From: Atrina japonica
Taxonomy: Eukaryota > Mollusca > Bivalvia > Pterioida > Pinnidae
DNA length: 64,000 nt
Reading direction: 5' to 3'
NCBI GenBank assembly: GCA_030159075.1
Contig: BROG01000803.1
Location: forward strand, 124,001 to 188,000
The position numbers were made by a program, and so were the translations under genes. Below are positions 12,545-37,190 of the stretch, piece after piece (position 1 is the first letter of the stretch; every line of letters begins with the position of its first letter). Under the pieces are notes generated by a model. The model saw only the letters and a list, made by a program, of their open reading frames with translations, was not told the origin of the DNA and ran no database searches.

Positions 12545-13830
12545 AATCTCAGATACCAAAGTATAAATCAATAAATCATGAATCATAGATACAAATCCGG
12601 TAAAAATGGACGAACACGGACCTCTGGAAACCAAGAGATGGGATCAGGACCGGTAACACCCGCCGTGAGTCCACAGTCAAGGCCAATGAAATACGTGAGG
12701 AGTGTATTCTCGTCACAATTGGTACAGACGTCTCAACAACCGCGAACGAAAAGGCAACTCAGCATTTCACTTATTTAAACAGAGTAATCGCAAACAAGAC
12801 TATTATACCGACCGTAAAATTCGCGGAACGTTGACATTAAACGCGGTTTTCGATATCCCTGTGTCAATAATTTGTCAGTGAGTAGTTTACCTCTGTATAT
12901 GAAATCTTCATATGTTGTACATGCCCTGGCATATCGGATCATTTGTGAAATATATACTCCATATGCGGGTGACTGAGGGATATTGCTACTTAAATGTGGA
13001 AAATTTACGATGGGAAAGTCGAAATCGTCGTGTTTGTCGTATATCTTAGTTGCTAATTTCTCGTCTCTGTTTATATTAAGTAAAATGTCTAAGTATGAAA
13101 CGTGTGTGCTTGATTCTGTTGTATCTTTAATTTCTAGTTCGTTGGGATATATCGCATTGAACTATGTATGAAAATTGTCATTATTAATTGACAAAACGTC
13201 GTCGATATATCCAAATGTCAAATTGTCTAAAAGCTGTTTAGAATTTTTAAGTATCCACATCTGATTTAAACCGCTTCTGGAATAAGCAACTGTACAGTAT
13301 TGATGAAGTTTCTCCTTAACGGCTGTCAATATCTTGGTAAGGAGTAAACATCAAGGTTTGGTAGAACATTTGCTGGATCCTGCTATGTATCTTTGCTTAT
13401 ATGGGGTTTTATGAAGTTTAGGTATCCAATATAAATGTGGTAGCTCAAAATCGGTATCCGTTGTAAGTATATCAAATGAGCGTAATACGGACACATGATT
13501 TTGAAGGATCTCGTCCTTTGAAAGTGAGCTACGTGTGTATGTAGGATTTCCAGAATTCTTATCAAACCCAAAGTCTTCTAATAAACAATTATAATAATGT
13601 GCCTTACAAATAAAAACTATATTATTTGAGGCTTTGTCTGCTGGTACCAGTACAAATTGGTCATGTAATCTATCCAGTTCAGTTACTACTTCTGTATCAC
13701 TGAATACAGAGGGATAACGTGTTTTCATTGCCCCTTTAAGTTTTCGAATACGAGATTTATTACAACTGATCGTGTGACATGAATACAAAAACTTTAATAT
13801 GAGGATGGAACACGAAAACAAAAAAGGTTA
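12545..13830 (-). mobile_element. Penelope-like element in the centre of the inverted duplication
   Basis: This is the longest copy at its 5' side. The minus strand reads FVLVPADKASNNIVFICKAH, then YWIPKLHKTPYKQRYIAGSS. A frame break and a deletion follow near 13240, which joins the segment before the catalytic region to GYIDDVLSINN. The C-terminal block continues to about 12800, with the 3' UTR ending near 12545. YIDD corresponds to the RT catalytic YxDD box. Several frameshifts make it inactive. The family call is moderate: an RT with a PKLHK motif and no visible endonuclease. Confidence 0.75.
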
Positions 13831-14425
13831 TGTGTGTAAAGAAACGTCCACAGCAAATTAATTGCGTTTAACATACGCATGGTCATGAGAATGTGTCCTT
13901 AATGTCAATTTGTACTTTTTGTAAGGTATTGTTACAAAACGTTTAACATTGGAAACGTTACATGTGTACACAAACCTCTCTATAATTTACATGGCTGCCA
14001 ACATGCATATAATGTAAAACAAGATAAATAAATAAAAAACTAAAATAAATAAATACAAGCCTAGAAATAACACAGCAGTCTTAAAAGTTAGTAAAAGTTC
14101 AACAAAATGATCAACTGTCACTTTTTTAATTGTTTTTCAAGTTTTTAAAAATTAAAACACGTTAAAAATATACAATAGCAATATATTTAATATTGGAATA
14201 TATTCATGACAGAAACACAAAATTGCAATGTGAATGAAGTGATCATGATCCCGTAACTTCATCTTTACTGAAAGACAAAAATAATTTCAGCGTTACATTT
14301 AACATTTTAAATTACAAATACATGTATCTACCTTGCAATTTGAATGTTGATATACCCCCTTTACATTCTAAAATATACTGTATAAACTTTAACATTGTTG
14401 ATGAATAACACCCCTAGGTACTGCA

Positions 14426-16876
14426 ATGGCGATTTCAGATGTGAATGAAAATATATCGTCTATATCTGGCGTACATATCGGAGCTGATTCTGAAAAGAAC
14501 CAGAGTAACTACCAGCGCAGACGACAACCATCAAATGTTAAAGAAATAAGGGAAAAGATAAATGGGATTTTACAGAGGGAAGTCACTCTAAGAGCTTCTG
14601 ATATCTATATCGAAAACAACATTGACCCGAAGTTTGTAAATGCATATGTTGCTGGATACGATGACAGATATTTAAGTTTATCGGATGTCCGCGTGTTACG
14701 TAAAGAAAGGTATTTACAGATATGATTACATGTATACATAAATAATAAATCTATTTTGTAAGAATGTATGTAAAAACAAATTGATGATTAAAATTCGGAT
14801 TATGAATTCGTGGTATTCTCCCTAAACAATAGACCATTTAGCAATAACTGCGGTCCTGTGACTTGGACCGTCTTCAGGTTGGCAAAATGTAACCCGTAAA
14901 AATATAGACGTCGTTATAGTAACTGATTGTTTCTTGACGTCATTTTCTGGGAATCTGTATCATTTTGCCAATCGGAAGACTGGCAAAGTCACAGGACCCC
15001 AGTTACTGCTAAAGGGTCTATAGCATAGATATAAATTAGCAGTTCGTTAATTTTTTCTCAATATCTTTGTTGATGTAACATTAAAAGTGGCTTAACAAAA
15101 TATCGTAACGAAAATTATCTTTGAAAGGAGATGAAGTACTTAAACAAAATGTGAAATTTATGTTTTCAGCTCTGAATATCAAAATGACAAACCTCAATCG
15201 ACAAATAGTAAACAGAACTGGAAATGCAGGATTTTTCAGAGAAAATGGCTCGTGCTGCTTGCTGGTTTTGTCAATCTCATGATTTCAATCGGGTTTGTGA
15301 TCAATATGTCGACGCTGTATGTAGCGTTTTCTGAGGAGTTTGGTCGAAGTAAAGCTGAAACAGCTCTGATTCAGTCCGTTTGTATTGGATTCATCTCTGT
15401 TGGAGGTATGTTTTTACCTGCGTCGCCGTACGCGAGAGCAGGTGTAGTATCCGTTAACTGAAAAATGCCTAATCTGATTTATCCTAATATTTGATATACT
15501 AGTAATATTCGGATTTGTGAAGCCTGTTTACTTTTCATTTTAAAAATATCAATATATATGTCTGGAGGAAGGGTATCTATTGGTTAAAACTTATATTTTC
15601 CTTGCATGTTGTACAATAACTTGAGAATATCTTATCCAATTTAACCAAAATGTTCATGTATTTTGGAATTAGTAATAAATGGTTCACTTTTGTTTTTTCT
15701 CCCAAATTTGGATAATTTGTTCAGGACATAAGGGATCTTGTTAAACACCTTGATAAAAACTAACATATTTCTTACACGTGACACACAAACTTTAAAAAAT
15801 GTCTTATTTAATATATCATTAAAAAATGCCCAAGACATTCAAAAGAAAAATTATGACCTGAGAGTGAGAGGGACCGCAATAGAACCTGGTGACAAAGTCC
15901 TTGTTAAGATGGTAGTACATGATGGCAAGTATAAGATCGCTGACAGATGGGAACAAGATGTAGTTTCAAGACCGAATCCCGAAATACCAGTATTTATTGT
16001 GCGCAAAGAAAATGGAAATGGTCGTCTTCGAACACTTCATAGAAATTTACTTATGCCATATAAACATGACCAACATATATATAATTCGTTACCATCTCCG
16101 TTGGAAAAGTCTCGTCCTATGCCTCGACCAATAAACACCAGATAAAAGATAACGTGTTGTCCTCTACACCAGAAACAATCGTTTCTGAAAATGAGACATC
16201 AAAAGAGTCTGACGATCATATCTCAGATGTGGTTCCTGACGATTCAGATGAAGAAGAGCTACTCATCATTAGACCAGTCGGCAATAATGTTAGAAATCAT
16301 TCTAACAAATCAGTTTTACCAGACGTACCGGTACAGAAACAAACAGGAGGGAATCTAAACAGTCCAGATGGTAAAGCGACTTGTTTAGATACCCCTAACG
16401 ATTTTGCAGACGACAAAGATGAGAAAAATGAAAACATAGTTGAAAATACGACGTCAGAGGAAATAAATGTCGAAAAAGACGAAACAGGATGCGAAAAAGA
16501 ACCTACATCACAAATTCGAAAATCGATAAGAAATAGAAATAAACCGGATTGGTACACATCTGAAAAACATTAAATAAGACTGGATGACAAGAGCCGAATA
16601 CATGAAATCACTAATTAGCAAAGACAGTTTAATGAATGATCCTTCTATTAAACAAACCTTTCTAAAACTTGTTACTTGGAAGCAAGATAATATCTAAATA
16701 ATAATGGTTAAGAATGACGAGGACGTCATTTTGTGAACAGTGGGGAGAATGTAATCGGGATACAATCAAGTAACTTTATTTTATTTTATATTTCAAATTA
16801 ATTCTAAACATGTCAATGAATTTCATCTCTTTATCTCCTGTTATATATTGCTAGTGGGTTATCTTCAATTTGACAT

Positions 16877-16975
<99 letters not shown>

Positions 16976-19900
16976 CTCAGATACCAAAGTATAAATCAAT
17001 AGAATGTCCAGGACATAGATACAAATCCGGTAAAAATGGACAAACACGGACCTCTGGAAACCAAGAGGTGGGATCAGTTGCCATGGGGGAGTAAGCATCC
17101 CCTGTCGCCCGGTCACACCCGCCGTGAGTCCACAGTCAATTCTAATGTGGTACGTGAGGAGTGAATCCTCGTCACAATTGGTACAGGCGTCTCAACAACC
17201 GTCAACGAAAAGGCAACTCAACATTTTACTTAGTGAAACAGAGTAATTGCAAACAAGACCATTATACCGACCATGACATTTGCGGAACGTTGACATTAAA
17301 CGCGGTTTTCGATATCCCTTTGTCAATAATTTGTCAGTGAGTAGTTTACCTCTGTATATAAAATCTTCATATGCTGTACACCCCCTGGCATATCGGATTA
17401 TTTGTGAAATATAAACTCCATATGCGGGTGACTGAAGGATATTACTACTTAAATGAGGAAAATATTCGATGGGAAAGCCAAAATCGTTGCGTTTGTCGTA
17501 TAGCTTAGTTGCCAATATCCCGTCTGTGTTTATATTAAGTAAAATGTCTATGTATGAAACGTGTGTGCTTGATTCTGTTGTATCTTTAATGTCTAGTTCG
17601 CTGGGATATATCGCATTGACATATGTCTGAAAATTGTCATTATTAATTGACAAAATGTCGTCGATATATCTAAATGTCAAATTAAAGGACACCGCTAACT
17701 TTTTCTTCTTTTGATTCAGCAGTTTCTGAATGAAGTCTGCTTCGTATGAATAAAGGAACAGGTCGGCCAATAAAGGGGCACAATTTGTTGAAAGACCACT
17801 TCTCCGAACATTACAAATATATTGTCTATTAGAAATTCCAGCATGTTTTTTATATCACCTTCAGTGTATTTATGTGTATAATCAGAGTGATGTTTGACAA
17901 AATAAGTATCCTGATAGCCAATCACTAGATATTTAAATTTTCGGGTATATATCATTAATATTGTTATATATATCATTGTTATATAGGTTTCATATCTGGA
18001 GGACTGGTATCAATATTTGGGACCCGAACATGCGGCATGGTCGGCGGACTGATAGCCACCTTGGGAATCTTTACGTCTTATTTCGCAACAAGTGTTCCTT
18101 TTCTAATAGGAACAACAGGTGTTTTAGGAGGTTCGTATTGTAAAAAATATCAACCCATGGAAATAGAATATTTCTAATTACTATTTGTTTTTGCTACGTA
18201 TCAGTCATCGGATAGGAAGGGGGTTGCACATATAAACCAAATGTATTCATGGCAATAAATTTATAAATATACCCGATCTCTTATCACTCCCGTTTTCGTA
18301 TACGTTGCTTAGAGGACCCAATGAAACCAACAATGGCGGCCACAAGAGAATGACATCGTAGATCTCTTTAGCCTTCGATAAACTGTCAAGATCTTGTAAC
18401 TCATACTTTCATTAGCCGAACAGTACATACCTATGATAGGTTACTCGAATGTGACACCATAGCAGGTGTCTCGAGTTCGACGAGAGATTGGTTTTTAATT
18501 TTAATTGTATATTTACGCGTAAATTTTGGTTTGGATTGAAAACTCACAGTGTGTGAAACCGTCGTGTACCTTATCTCTGTTGGTCTGAGTTTGACCAATA
18601 TTCAGCGAGTTTGTATATTATTGTCGGATCTTCCTACCATTCACACTTTGATGTGTGTACCATTTCAGATTTACAAAATATTAAATCATAATAATATTAC
18701 ATGTAGCTTTATTTCGGTATTCATTATACTCTGCAAAATTCACCTTTTTTGCTTCGTTGTTTTGTTATCCTCGGGATCCTTGATCTACCATTTTGTGTTC
18801 GGAGCTCGTTGAATACGTTTAACGAACGATAACACTGTTGAAATTATCAGAATACCCATGCTCAGAGATATCAAATTATAGATTGTTAACTCTAGTCGGC
18901 ACTGATTCAAATCCCACTGTAAACTAAGCAGCTTTTGTAAGAACATTTGCCAGGTTACTTGTGGAATGCGTGTGGTCTATTTCCGGATACAATGTAGCCG
19001 GGTTATCATCTACCACTGTAAACTGGCCGTCACCATAGTAATGAGAAATCATTGATTGTGACGTATAGCAATATTCGAATTGAATTTCAAACAGGTTGTT
19101 TTTGGTAAATTATATCGTTTTAAATCGAGTTAATTATATCCAACATATCACGTATTTACAGATATATAAATTGAAACAAAACCAAAGCACTTTACTCTGT
19201 TAAAGAGGTAGCTGGAAAACAAGTGTGTAAGGCGTTCATACAGTGAGCAGTCCCAAACACAGCAAATTCGGTACCATTTTGGCCACAGCAGCATATACAT
19301 GCATTTCCTGTGGCTTGACAGTGGCAGTGTAGTAGAACGCCAAAAAAAGTTTCTGGTCAAAATCTTTTTTTATTGTGTTACTTGTGTGTACTACGTGCTC
19401 TCACACACCGTTGATCTTCTCTCTCTGTGTCTTCACTTCCAGTCGCAAGTTATAGGTAAACACGTGTAGGATCGTCAACAGTGATTTTCAACGATAAATG
19501 ATGTATTACAACAATATACAGGACTGTCTGGGAAAAAGCCGAAATGCCAGAAGTGCCAAAGGGTGTACATTTGTAAATATGTCCTAGATGTTGAACATAA
19601 GATTTATAGTGTTACAACTTGTTTATTGCTTATGTTTGAAATAACCGAAATGTTCTACTGTCTGAAAGAATATGACAATTGCTTTTATCTGAAATAACCG
19701 AATGTCTGGAAGAATAGAATAAATCTAGGAAAAATTATTTCAATTATATTACGTTTTGTTTTTTGAATTTACAGAATCATATCATAGTAGTAAGTAGGAA
19801 GAATAACCTTACTAGTTTAAAATTGAGCGCAGTACATGGTTATGCGGAAAAGAAAGTTGTTGCAGTGCTGTTTACATAAGCCGGAGTTGTAACCACATAC

Positions 19901-21976
19901 TTTGAAATTTGACACTTCATTTTAGGTTTGAAAGTTGGTATGATGCGTATTTTATAGCACATCATCCTACATCTGGCTTCTCAAGTCTCCCTGTTTATCT
20001 GTTCTTTGTATATTGTGCTATTTGCATTGAAACTGTAAACATTTTAATATCGATCGTTTATAAAACAAAAGCTGCAACAATTTGTCCTGTATTCGATGAT
20101 ACCGATATTTTCTTGTTCGCAGGTATTGGCTTTTCTGTCAATTACATTTGCGGATCGACGACCGTTGGTGATTACTTTCATGGTAGGGAGAGGCTACTGG
20201 CATTAGCGTTTGTTAATTTAGGATCTGGCGGTGGGGCTATGGTGTTCCCACATCTTATTCATTACCTTATAGAAGAGTACGGCTGGAGGGGCTGCATGAT
20301 GATCATATCTGGTATTGTATCTCATTTGTGTTTATGTGGCGCAATAGCGAAATCACCACACACAAAAAATAATACAGATTTAAGTGGACACACAGATGAT
20401 GGCACTACGGCTACTAAGTCCAAAGGTTTTCTGTCAATTGTCCAGGAAATCAAAACATGTCTGAACAACAAAATGTACTTGACAGTGATCTTTAGCTTCG
20501 GAATTACGATGGCGAATTTTAATTCAGTATCGATATTCTTTATGGACTATTTCGTATTTATTGGCTTTGAGGAAGAAATGGCAGTGTGGTTTTATTTTGC
20601 AATGGGCTCATTTAATACGATTTCCCGCTTTGTACCTGGGATTATCGCTCAGGTCCCCCGATTACCTAAATCCTCGATTTCAGCTTTATTTATCGCGACA
20701 GCAGGGATCTCCATGCTCGTTCTACCTACTGTGACTACCATTTCGGGAACGTTTGTGACTGTGTGTGTTTATGGCATTGGGGTTGGCGGTACAATAACTT
20801 CGGGTAACCTTACAGTATTTGATCTTGTTGGTGTTAATGCTTTCTCGACTGCTCTTGGAATTAGCATGACAGCAAGTGGTATATTCAATGTGTTAATTCC
20901 ACCTTTATTTGGTAAGTCAAAAGTAATTGCATGATTTGAACATGTTGAACAGCTACACAGTTGAAAATTAATTTGATCATAACTTTCTAAAGAAATTGAA
21001 TCATATTCCATTTGTATTTATATTATACTTTGTCTCATATCTACGTAACCATTTTGTTTCAAATAGAATGAACAATTGTTTACCTGTGCTTCACCGTGTA
21101 GTGTTCCGTCCTAGGTTTGAAATTCAGTTCGCCATCGTAAAAAGTATCGCAGTATCGAATCACGAAAAAGCATTGGTTTTAGACACCATTCATCTTCTTT
21201 TGTTTGTCACGGACTGAATTGTCGTCATTTCCTTGCGCAAAAAGGGCTACGTCACTGCTTTCCATGGCTCTATGAACGGTCAATAGCAAACAACTGACGA
21301 CAATGGCTGATGAAATGATACATAATTTTGTTTTACAGTGTCAAATGAAGATATCTATTAAATGAGAATACGGTCCTCCAACAAATAAAATAGTTGTTAG
21401 GTTTGTTACGGAATGTCCCCGTGAATATGTGGGGTTGATCAAGTCCATGGAAGGCTTACACGAACGTAATCAACCCGACATATTCCCGTGGACGATCATA
21501 AACAAACCTAATAACTAATAAACTTTTACTCGTGATTTAGCAATATTAGAAATCAGTGGACAGTGAGAACGGATACAAAATACGTAAAATCTCCAATAAG
21601 TAGAGATTTGTAACAGTCATGTTTCATTTTACATTATCCAAAGATATATTCGTGGGCATAAAAAATACATTAAAACGTTTTCGTTCGTCTATATGTTGGT
21701 ATTTTCTAGCACAGTTTACTAAAATGATGCTCTGAAATTTGTTAATCTTCAGGGTACATCCGGGATATTTCAGGATCATATACTTTGGCATTCTATATTG
21801 GAGGTGGCTGTGCATTGGTCTTCTGTAGCGTTTTGATAACACTATCATTTTGTGGGAAAAGAAAAGCAGGAACGGATACGTATGAAGTAGGTAATGCCAC
21901 TAAAAGAAGATATATTAGTCGTCGACGAAGAATCATTTTGCCCTGGAAGGCTAGCGTAGATTTAGCAGAATTTTGA
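14426..21976 (+). CDS. SLC16 (monocarboxylate transporter)-like MFS protein, copy B
   Basis: Exons 14426-14709, 15170-15405, 17987-18130, 20123-20911 and 21753-21976 join with phases 2,1,1,1 to give 558 aa. Residues 1-94 are the hydrophilic N-terminus. Exon 2 (95-173) carries TM1-2. Exon 4 (222-484) carries YFHGRERLLALAFVN, the long cytosolic loop with SPHTKNNTDLSGHTDDGTT, and the C-terminal helices. Most of the sequence matches copy A closely. The start was chosen because the ATG, the length and the phase-2 donor all match copy A. The C-terminus stops at AEF, where a one-base insertion relative to copy A brings a TGA into frame. A poly(A) signal AATAAA lies at 22302-22307. Intron 2 is loaded with retroelement debris up to about 40 bases from the exon 3 acceptor. 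Confidence 0.87.
14827..15022. repeat. Foldback (MITE-like) element in intron 1 of copy B
   Basis: Long imperfect inverted repeats: the left end runs atagaccatttagcaataac, then ggtcctgtgactt. The right end runs aagtcacagga, then gttactgctaaagggtctat. The central part also pairs (ggcaaaat/attttgcc). It is about 195 bases long, non-coding, and its transposase source is unknown. Confidence 0.75.
15640..16880 (+). mobile_element. Ty3/gypsy retrotransposon, 3' end fragment
   Basis: The plus strand encodes the C-terminal part of an integrase from about 15738 to 16145. It includes GDKVLVKM, a KIADRWEQD-type segment and FIVRKENGNGRLRTLHRNLL, as in K02A2.6-like gypsy polyproteins. An acidic tail follows (16154-16573, another frame), ending RNRNKPDWYTSEKH. 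A polypurine tract cagtggggagaa at 16738-16749 is immediately followed by TGTAATCGGG, the expected 3' LTR start. The LTR end may be near 16875. The upstream gag/RT part is missing. It lies in intron 2 of transporter copy B. Confidence 0.75.
16880..16973. repeat. (TA)n microsatellite at the tail of a Penelope-like copy
   Basis: A TA run of about 94 bases directly abuts the 3' terminus of the minus-strand element that starts at 16974. Confidence 0.95.
16974..17960 (-). mobile_element. Penelope-like element in intron 2 of copy B
   Basis: The minus strand encodes FKYLVIGYQDTYFVKHHSDY, a FQQIV segment, a deletion, then ADLFLYSYEADFIQ, FRYIDDILSINN (catalytic YIDD) and a C-terminal block ending at 17192. 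The 3' UTR runs to 16974 and meets a (TA)n tract. The frame is broken twice. The 5' edge of the element lies about 40 bases or less from the exon 3 acceptor (17985-17986) of the host gene, which is on the opposite strand. Confidence 0.8.
18893..19075 (+). repeat. SINE family 1 copy
   Basis: It carries a B-box-like gattcaaatcccact, the gccaggttacttgtgg body and the aaactggccgtcaccat tail with ttgattgtgacgta. The 5' head is degenerate. It lies in intron 3 of copy B. Confidence 0.6.
21385..21515. repeat. Inverted-repeat (foldback) segment
   Basis: Arms gttaggtttgttacg/catAAACAAACCTAATAAC and gaatatgtggggttgat/atcaacccgacatattc face each other across about 40 bases in intron 4 of copy B. It probably is a short MITE. 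No coding potential. Confidence 0.6.
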
Positions 21977-23013
21977 CGACGACGAAGAGAAGAAATTTGC
22001 TAACATCTTTATAACTGTTTCGGTGTTGAAGTTGAACATGATCTATTTTTTAGATAACGCTGCATAGCGAAATTGCGATTGGCAAAAATCTACTTAAATG
22101 ATAATACCAGTTTTGAAAACTTGTTTTTTGTTTTTCCGAGCAATTTTCGTCATTTCTCACAAGTCGTTATTTGTTAATTACAAATTATGATATATTTGAT
22201 TGCATGGATTATATATAAAATGTAATTGTTCTTAATTTTTCTCCTGGATATAATACAAGTAATACCAATTTCAAAAAGGCTGTTCATTATCATTTCAGAT
22301 AAATAAAATACACAACTTCAACACAACAGCCTGCCAAGTTACGAAAGCTTGGTAGAAAAACCCTTGTATTAGTTTGGACTTAAATATACACAGGAAGTTT
22401 TAGCTCTACTAGTTTTACATTTCATTATGATGAAATTGTCAATACATGTATTTTTTCAGTAATAATTAAAAACATTCTACATGTTTAGTTTTGAAATGAC
22501 ATTGAAGTGATGACATTAGTTTGAACTCATAACATTCAGCATACCTACTACATGTATAATGTATTGATTGGTTCCATAATTCTCAAGAGAGAGGTATTTG
22601 TTTCTCGGTGAAGGAAATAACAAATTTACAACAATACTACATAGGTATTATTACTACCAAAGCAACATTCGACTGACATTTTGTTTTCTGACGACACAAT
22701 ATTTGGAATATCAAGCAATTAGAAAACACACACTGACCATGGCTGCTATATTGAATTATGGATCGGAACTAAACGCAATAATATAATAAGCACTCACTAT
22801 ATATTACATTCCTACCACGTTAAGTCCCGATCGCTAAATTGGTTCTCAGAGAGTTTGAATGAAAGCTAACGTACGATAAGACGAAAACAGGTAACATCGC
22901 CGACGACATCTGACACTAAGCATTAAACAGGTAAACTTCAAACTCTTCATTATTCAGATGATTTCAGAAATTTGCATTTTGTAACATTTTTTATATATAT
23001 GATAAAGATAATT

Positions 23014-23014
<1 letters not shown>

Positions 23015-23080
<66 letters not shown>
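23015..23080. repeat. (GT)n microsatellite
   Basis: An uninterrupted GT run of 66 bases between the transporter and LDLa genes. Confidence 0.95.
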
Positions 23081-23081
<1 letters not shown>

Positions 23082-23715
23082 CAAGTATAATGCACGTATT
23101 GTCCGATTCACATAAGATGACAGGGCGGAGTAACCTTTTAATTATCATACGGATGATTCTAGTCAATTTCCGGTAATGATAAGCTGCACCTGAAAAATCA
23201 TTGTCTTTCCCACTGGATAAAATCTTATGTATGGTGACAAGTAGAGACGATTATTCCAGTCAGAGGAATTTTATGTTATACTTTGTTACCTAAAATTAAA
23301 ACTCATCTAGGTCAAGAAAGGGTTCACAAGACTCAATCCCGCCTGGTTATATGGATTTTATTACAATTATATAGGAGAATTGATAGAATGTACTACGCAT
23401 TTACGTTTTCTATTAATTGAGATGTATTAAATTTATGAAAAAACACTGCCTTGCTAGGTTGATGCATTGAACATTGAATTAATGTTTGACCTAGAAAATA
23501 TTTCTTCAATTAACCGCAGCAGAAACTTTTCGATACATCCGGTTATTTTTGTATTGCTAATTGGCACTTGAAACATACTGTGATAAAAAATGTATAAGAT
23601 AAATCACATATAACTAAACAGCTATCAGGAAGAGGACAGCTGTAAAAATTGTATCACGTTTAATTTCTGGATACCTATGTAAAGTAAAATGTGTTTTAAG
23701 TAATATTATTAAAGG

Positions 23716-23730
<15 letters not shown>

Positions 23731-23807
<77 letters not shown>
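23731..23807. repeat. (GA)n microsatellite
   Basis: A GA run of about 77 bases preceded by a short (TA) run. It lies about 550 bases upstream of the LDLa gene start codon. Confidence 0.95.
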
Positions 23808-23810
<3 letters not shown>

Positions 23811-24359
23811 ATAGGAGCCTTGTTATTTCTGTATTTATGCTATTTGTATGACTTGTTCTCGCACATTTCTGATCCAAGGTCAATAGTTAATGTTCAATGT
23901 TGTAGTGATATATTTATTGCACGGAATTTTATCAGTCTTGAAGTTCATTCGAGCCTCATACGAGTATCCACGCAGTGTCAACATTGTCAATGATACGACC
24001 TTCTCAGTCTCAGCTCTGCACTGCGCAGACGATGTCGGACGGAGTCAGAACTAAACCTGAGATTGTAAGTTCCAGGAGACTCCCTTAATCCTAAACACCG
24101 CTATTAAAACATTTATTTATGTTGAAGAAATATTGATACTGCATAACAAGTTTGATAGGGTTTACACCGAATGCTTGACTTAGAAAATACGTCTTCAAAT
24201 AATTACACCAGCCTCTTTTTGATATATCCTGTTGTGTTTGTTTTGTTAATTGGCACTTAAAATGTCAAGATGAAAAGAATATACCGTGGTACGAAATGTG
24301 ATTCTTGTTTTAATCGTATGAAATTCTAAAAGTCATAACTAAAATAGATATCGGACAAA

Positions 24360-36845
<12,486 letters not shown>

Positions 36846-37004
36846 AGTCATTAAATATACCTGCAATAGTTTTTGTCAGTAATATGTTTTATAACTAAAT
36901 AAATGCATATAAAATCACTTTTCTTTGGCTTATTTATGTTCAGTCTGTTTTATGTAATATATTAATTTTAATTCCATAGGAATACATGTACATGTACAAG
37001 ATGT

Positions 37005-37190
37005 CTGGTTGTAGTAGTCAGAGCCACGTTGTAACCAAATCAAATTTTGTGCGAGCGTTTGTTGGTTCACATGCGAAAGACCGGTGGTCTATCCTCGTGT
37101 ACCTTGTAATCGGGTTCTCTCGTCCACCTTCACTGCTTACCACAATATAACTGGAACATTGTTGAGTGTGGCTTCAATCACCAATTAACC
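37005..37190 (+). repeat. SINE family 1 copy
   Basis: The body carries agaccggtggtctatcc and gttctctcgtccacc, and the tail has acattgttgagtgtggctt. It lies just past the 3' end of the LDLa gene. Confidence 0.6.

Larger units (their letters stand above)
11409..14425. promoter_or_regulatory. Shared divergent 5' region of the transporter pair
   Basis: This stretch separates the two start codons (11408 minus, 14426 plus). The two flanks are inverted copies of each other: attctaaaatatactg/agaatgtaaaggggttatat blocks and an aactttaacattgttg-type block lie close to both ATGs, and homology continues to about 12180 and 13870. Both promoters are therefore expected in these arms. The middle (about 12.3-13.85 kb) is filled by a Penelope-like insertion. 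No TATA box was assigned. That the arms act as promoters is inference from position. Confidence 0.55.
22008..24359. other. Intergenic region between transporter copy B and the LDLa gene
   Basis: The 3' UTR of copy B likely ends soon after the AATAAA at 22302-22307. The rest contains a (GT)n tract (23015-23080), a (GA)n tract (23731-23807) and a diverged tandem duplication (about 23440-23700 against 24120-24420) that covers the 5' flank and signal exon of the next gene. No other coding exon was recognised. Confidence 0.5.

Noticed and set aside
19909..20122. Upstream extension of the exon 4 open frame in transporter copy B (starting at 19909)
   Set aside because: A clear acceptor at 20121-20122 and the matching boundary in copy A show that the open stretch before it is intron.
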